This document shows positions 8,812 through 11,156 of a stretch of DNA of 11,156 nucleotides, piece after piece. Every line of letters begins with the position of its first letter. The first letter of the stretch is position 1. The DNA is from Verrucomicrobiota bacterium (GTDB taxonomy: Bacteria > Verrucomicrobiota > Verrucomicrobiae > Chthoniobacterales > UBA10450): contig QHOZ01000179.1 in the NCBI GenBank assembly GCA_003219495.1, forward strand, positions 1 through 11,156. Reading direction: 5' to 3'. The notes under the pieces are model-generated. The model was not told where the DNA came from, did not search any database, and saw only the letters and a list, made by a program, of their open reading frames with translations. The translations under genes were made by a program, and so were the position numbers.

Positions 8812-9740
8812 GGACCGTATGGTGTCGTGCTCTGGCACCCTGGATCGGCCCAGTCCTTTTGCGGATGATATGGAACTGTGTGTTTCAGTTCCTCTTTTCG
8901 GCAGCGAATCTCGTTGTCCCCGTACGTTGCGTAGTCCGGTATGGACGCCCTGATATTGAAAGTGTCGGGATCATCCGGATCGGAGGCAATTCCATCGGTG
9001 GTTCCTTCGCTGGTGGTCGGGATCATATCGCCGTCGGAATCGCTTACCCCATACAATACGTGTTGCCCGACTAATGCGTCATAGAGCGCAATGTGATGTC
9101 TTTCATGCTGAAGGATTTCAGCGACACATTTGATTCCTTTTCCTGAGCCACAGCCCAAAACCGATCCCCACGGAGGAGCTCCAACGTACGTAATCGGGCC
9201 CTGATTACTTAAAGCCGCCAACGGACATAAACGGACATCGTGATCGGTGTTAGGCAAGCTATAGCCGAGACGGCGGCCGGCGTCCGTCTCGCCATCAAAG
9301 ATATCGTTTGCGCCAATGCCGCAGACGTCGCCCTCTTTCCAATAGTAAAACCAATTGGGGTTTCCTTTAACACCGCCGGGATGATTCGTGGCGAGCTTGG
9401 GAAAGAACACCTTTACGGTCGCGCTCTCGATTGATTGGCCATCGACGAGCAATTGCACTTTCTTTTTCCCAAAGGCGTCGTTTTGCGAGGGCAGACCTGT
9501 GAATTTTAACTTTGCCTGTAGAAATCCGGCCTCAACAATGGGTTTTCCATCCGGAGTGGAAGGATCCCATTCCATTTTTGAGCTGCCGATTCCATCCATT
9601 TTAAAACGAACATGATCCTTTATCTTTTGGAGTATGTTTTGTCCTCCCGGCGTAACCTCCGCTTTGAAGTAAACGTTTAGAACACCGGGATTCTCGGTGC
9701 TAAAGCTATATTGCTGCTGTGTGTTCCGGGAACGTCCCAT
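8808..9740 (-). CDS. Secreted HExxH-motif protein with Ca-loop-like stretch, C-terminal part (frame broken near 9725)
   Basis: Coherent sequence starts at about 9722 (TQQQYSFSTENPGVLNVYFKAEV), follows from the neighbour in another frame, and ends with TGA at 8810-8808. An HERHH motif at 9107-9093 (CVAEILQHERHHIALYDALV) fits the HExxH signature of zinc metallopeptidases. I cannot place it in a family and the third ligand is not certain. Next comes an aspartate-rich stretch (SDSDGDMIP, later ASDPDDPDTF) like the calcium-binding loops of thrombospondin type 3 or dockerin-like repeats in exported bacterial proteins. Several cysteines (in DVCGIG, RLCPLA, LGCGSG, IKCVAE, IRCRK and PGCQS) would suit disulphides outside the cytosol. 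There is no signal peptide on this piece; it would come from the upstream part. An ATG at 9740 and a GTG at 9818 open the frame but neither gives a convincing start. Confidence 0.6.
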   Translation of the reverse strand: MGRSRNTQQQYSFSTENPGVLNVYFKAEVTPGGQNILQKIKDHVRFKMDGIGSSKMEWDPSTPDGKPIVEAGFLQAKLKFTGLPSQNDAFGKKKVQLLVDGQSIESATVKVFFPKLATNHPGGVKGNPNWFYYWKEGDVCGIGANDIFDGETDAGRRLGYSLPNTDHDVRLCPLAALSNQGPITYVGAPPWGSVLGCGSGKGIKCVAEILQHERHHIALYDALVGQHVLYGVSDSDGDMIPTTSEGTTDGIASDPDDPDTFNIRASIPDYATYGDNEIRCRKEELKHTVPYHPQKDWADPGCQSTTPYGP

Positions 9741-10387
9741 TCCTGACGGATCGTCGTTGTGCCGTGCGCCTTCACCGGTTCGTCCGATACGGAAACGCCG
9801 ATAAGATCGGGGTACCACTTTTCTGTTTGCGTCTTGGATGAAACTCTGACCTTCAGACCTTTCTCCTCGAGCGTGTTGTAGGTCACATCGAATTTGTAAG
9901 CGTCGGACGTCGCGTGAATGGTGACGGAGAAGTTCACAGTACTCTGGCCCTTCGCCGTTTTCTGACCTTCGCTGGCATCGATTTGTAAATCGCCTGGTGA
10001 AAAGGAGCCTTGTCCGGATCCACCGTGACCTGCTCCGGGGCGGTCGTTCTCCTTGCTCCAGTAGTGCAAGTTAGAAACAGTGCTCGACCAAGAAGAATCG
10101 CCCACTACCACTCGCATTTTCCCCGTGTCGTCGATTTCCTGGGTCGCTGAAAAGAAAGCATGCGACTTTTTTGTGCCATTCAGCGGTGACAGCAATGTTC
10201 CGAAAACGCCCCCCATGCCTCGTCCGCCGAACCATTCCGTTTGATCGAACACGCCGGTCCAATAACATTTCACAACGAAACCATCGGGCGTTCGGTCTCC
10301 AATATCCGGCGCATCGTCGGCATGGGCGCGAGACACGTTCACCGCCACAATGAGTCCGAGCGCGAGCGTTAGCCTAATAGCCCACAT
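9677..10387 (-). CDS. Secreted HExxH-motif protein, N-terminal part with signal peptide
   Basis: From the ATG at 10387-10385 the protein starts MWAIRLTLALGLIVAVNVSR followed by AHADD, a good Sec signal peptide with cleavage near AHA. A GTG at 10423 would place 12 unneeded residues before it. The mature part (YWTGVFDQTEWFGGRGMGG, then VNFSVTIHATSDAYKFDVTY, then KVRVSSKTQTEKWYPDLIGVSVSD) reads as beta-sandwich modules with a glycine-rich linker (GAGHGGSGQGSFSPGD), family unknown. After TTIRQEWDVPGT (about 9722) the frame gives 14 residues of poor sense and stops with TAA at 9679-9677, while the good continuation lies in the -1 frame. I read the two parts as one gene of roughly 525 codons with a lost base near 9717-9740. 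Its start overlaps the end of the upstream propeller gene by 14 bases, consistent with one transcript. Confidence 0.6.
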   Translation of the reverse strand: MWAIRLTLALGLIVAVNVSRAHADDAPDIGDRTPDGFVVKCYWTGVFDQTEWFGGRGMGGVFGTLLSPLNGTKKSHAFFSATQEIDDTGKMRVVVGDSSWSSTVSNLHYWSKENDRPGAGHGGSGQGSFSPGDLQIDASEGQKTAKGQSTVNFSVTIHATSDAYKFDVTYNTLEEKGLKVRVSSKTQTEKWYPDLIGVSVSDEPVKAHGTTTIRQEWDVPGTHSSNIALAPRIPVF

Positions 10388-10769
10388 AGGCGGACTTCGC
10401 GCAAAACGCGGTGCGCAAAACACAACCGCGGCTGGGAGGTGTCGGCGGCAAATTCTTTCCCTGAATTGTTTTCACTTCCAGCGACTCCGGATAAAACAAT
10501 CGCGCGCCTTCTGTCGTGAAGATCATCGCTGGAATCAATCCGCGCAGCGGCTGTTCGATAACGAATTCCGGCGGACCCTTCGACAACCACGAGCGCGCTT
10601 CGCGGGAAATTTTGGTGACAATGCTGAAGCGCTTCTTGTTTTCGTCGTGGGCGACATAGACGAGCACATAATAATTACCGGACGGGTAGAGCCGCACTGC
10701 TGACATTTCCCGCGCGTCGATCTCAGTGGTGGGTTGTTTCGTCGGTTCGCTCCATTTCTTGGCATCACG
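10374..10769 (-). CDS. Glycosidase-like beta-propeller protein, C-terminal part after an in-frame TAG
   Basis: This continues the gene at 10770-11156 in the same frame, just past a TAG at 10772-10770. The first codons read RDAKKWSEPTKQPTTEIDARE, then come MSAVRLYPSGNYYVLVYVAH and WLSKGPPEFVIEQPLRGLIPA, a beta-rich pattern expected of the later blades of a propeller. It ends with TAG at 10376-10374. An ATG at 10706 could start a 110-residue product, but no ribosome site is evident and coherent sequence lies before it, so I treat this as the tail of the interrupted gene. The only defect in this stretch is the stop itself: with a sense codon there, the reading frame from 11156 to 10374 would be continuous. 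Confidence 0.6.
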   Translation of the reverse strand, partial: RDAKKWSEPTKQPTTEIDAREMSAVRLYPSGNYYVLVYVAHDENKKRFSIVTKISREARSWLSKGPPEFVIEQPLRGLIPAMIFTTEGARLFYPESLEVKTIQGKNLPPTPPSRGCVLRTAFCAKSAYVGY

Positions 10770-11156
10770 CTAAATGCTATGACACAAAAAGGATTTCCCC
10801 CCTTCTCGTCCGATCCACCAAAGATGAAGAATTGGGCCATCGGCATACAAGCAAGGCTGCGCCGAGATGGCGCCTCCGATCTCAAAGGCAAGGCCTTTAA
10901 TCTGTCCGGTGCTTTGCCACACAATTCCATCGTCGGAACGGGCCAATTCCACCTGCGGCTCTTCGTTTACTTCGCGAGGAACCGCGTAAGCAGCCCAAAA
11001 CTGGTCATTCCATTTCGTGGCGGTGAACGACGCAATTTCGTCCTCGTTGCCATTGCTTGGCGCGAAGATGGGATTGTCTTTTGATTTTTCCCACTTCACA
11101 CCATCCACGCTGTGGGCGAATCCAATGGCACAAGTTCGTTCCTCACTGGAGAACGT
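10770..11156 (-). CDS. Glycosidase-like beta-propeller protein, internal part, running off the window edge
   Basis: The frame is open through the right edge of the window, so the gene starts outside. The visible part carries blade-type repeats with an S-x-D-G-x-x-W pattern: HSVDGVKWEKSKDNPIF and then ARSDDGIVWQSTGQIKG. Such phrases, with an 'I.FA.S.DG..W.....NP.' setting, are typical of five-bladed propellers of the GH43/GH32-like group and related glycoside-binding proteins; which one cannot be told from this part, and catalytic acids are not identifiable. LHLWWIGREGGKSFLCHSI ends at TAG (10772-10770). That TAG stands where the Ser of a third S-x-D-x-x-x-W repeat would be (TAG-RDAKKW), so it looks like a nonsense change in a longer gene. 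It is the first gene of the minus-strand set in the window. Confidence 0.6.
   Translation of the reverse strand, partial: TFSSEERTCAIGFAHSVDGVKWEKSKDNPIFAPSNGNEDEIASFTATKWNDQFWAAYAVPREVNEEPQVELARSDDGIVWQSTGQIKGLAFEIGGAISAQPCLYADGPILHLWWIGREGGKSFLCHSI

Noticed and set aside
8812..8838. Earlier GTG start for the 275-residue secreted protein
   Set aside because: It would put nine mostly polar residues before the signal peptide; the GTG at 8811 overlaps the preceding stop as GTGA.
10388..10423. Earlier GTG start for the HExxH protein
   Set aside because: The ATG at 10387 begins a clean signal peptide; the extension lies inside the upstream gene's last codons.
10770..10772. TAG read as an amino acid (stop codon reassignment)
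   Set aside because: TAG also ends the frames at 10374-10376 and 7984-7986 at natural-looking positions, so a single nonsense change is the simpler explanation.

Overview
The window looks like a piece of a free-living, probably soil, bacterial chromosome. The mix of genes (a cyclase-TolB-TPR sensor, tyrosine degradation, tetrahydrobiopterin synthesis and a set of exported proteins) suggests Verrucomicrobiota (Chthoniobacterales-like) or Acidobacteriota. This is inferred from gene style only; there is no rRNA or marker gene to settle it.

Layout. (1) Positions 1-2110, plus strand: a short remnant that reads like the inside of one class III nucleotide cyclase, then a second cyclase-TolB-TPR gene broken near 870 by a frameshifting deletion. 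(2) Positions 2111-2269: an intergenic region with a strong GC hairpin and a candidate sigma70-type promoter. (3) Positions 2270-7979, plus strand: a tightly packed operon of 4-hydroxyphenylpyruvate dioxygenase (hppD, broken in two by a frameshifting deletion of about 29 nt), homogentisate 1,2-dioxygenase (hmgA), GTP cyclohydrolase I (folE), a protein with three fused 6-pyruvoyl-tetrahydropterin synthase (PTPS) domains, a short-chain dehydrogenase of sepiapterin-reductase type, and a membrane-anchored YheO-like PAS protein. (4) Positions 7984-11156, minus strand and convergent: a chained set of mostly exported proteins. These are a beta-propeller glycosidase-like protein interrupted by an in-frame TAG, a secreted protein with an HExxH motif and a calcium-loop-like stretch split by a -1 frameshift, and an intact 275-residue secreted protein of unknown function.

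How the genes fit. GTP cyclohydrolase I, PTPS and sepiapterin reductase are the three steps from GTP to tetrahydrobiopterin, the cofactor of phenylalanine hydroxylase. HppD and HmgA are the next steps of phenylalanine/tyrosine breakdown after tyrosine transamination. The operon therefore joins cofactor supply to the pathway that would use it, although no hydroxylase gene lies in the window.

The two most notable points are the triple-domain PTPS, whose catalytic residues are shared out between its domains so that only a composite site could be complete, and the unusual number of broken genes (at least four, possibly five) interleaved with clearly intact ones. The breaks could be real decay or errors in the assembled sequence; reads are needed to decide.
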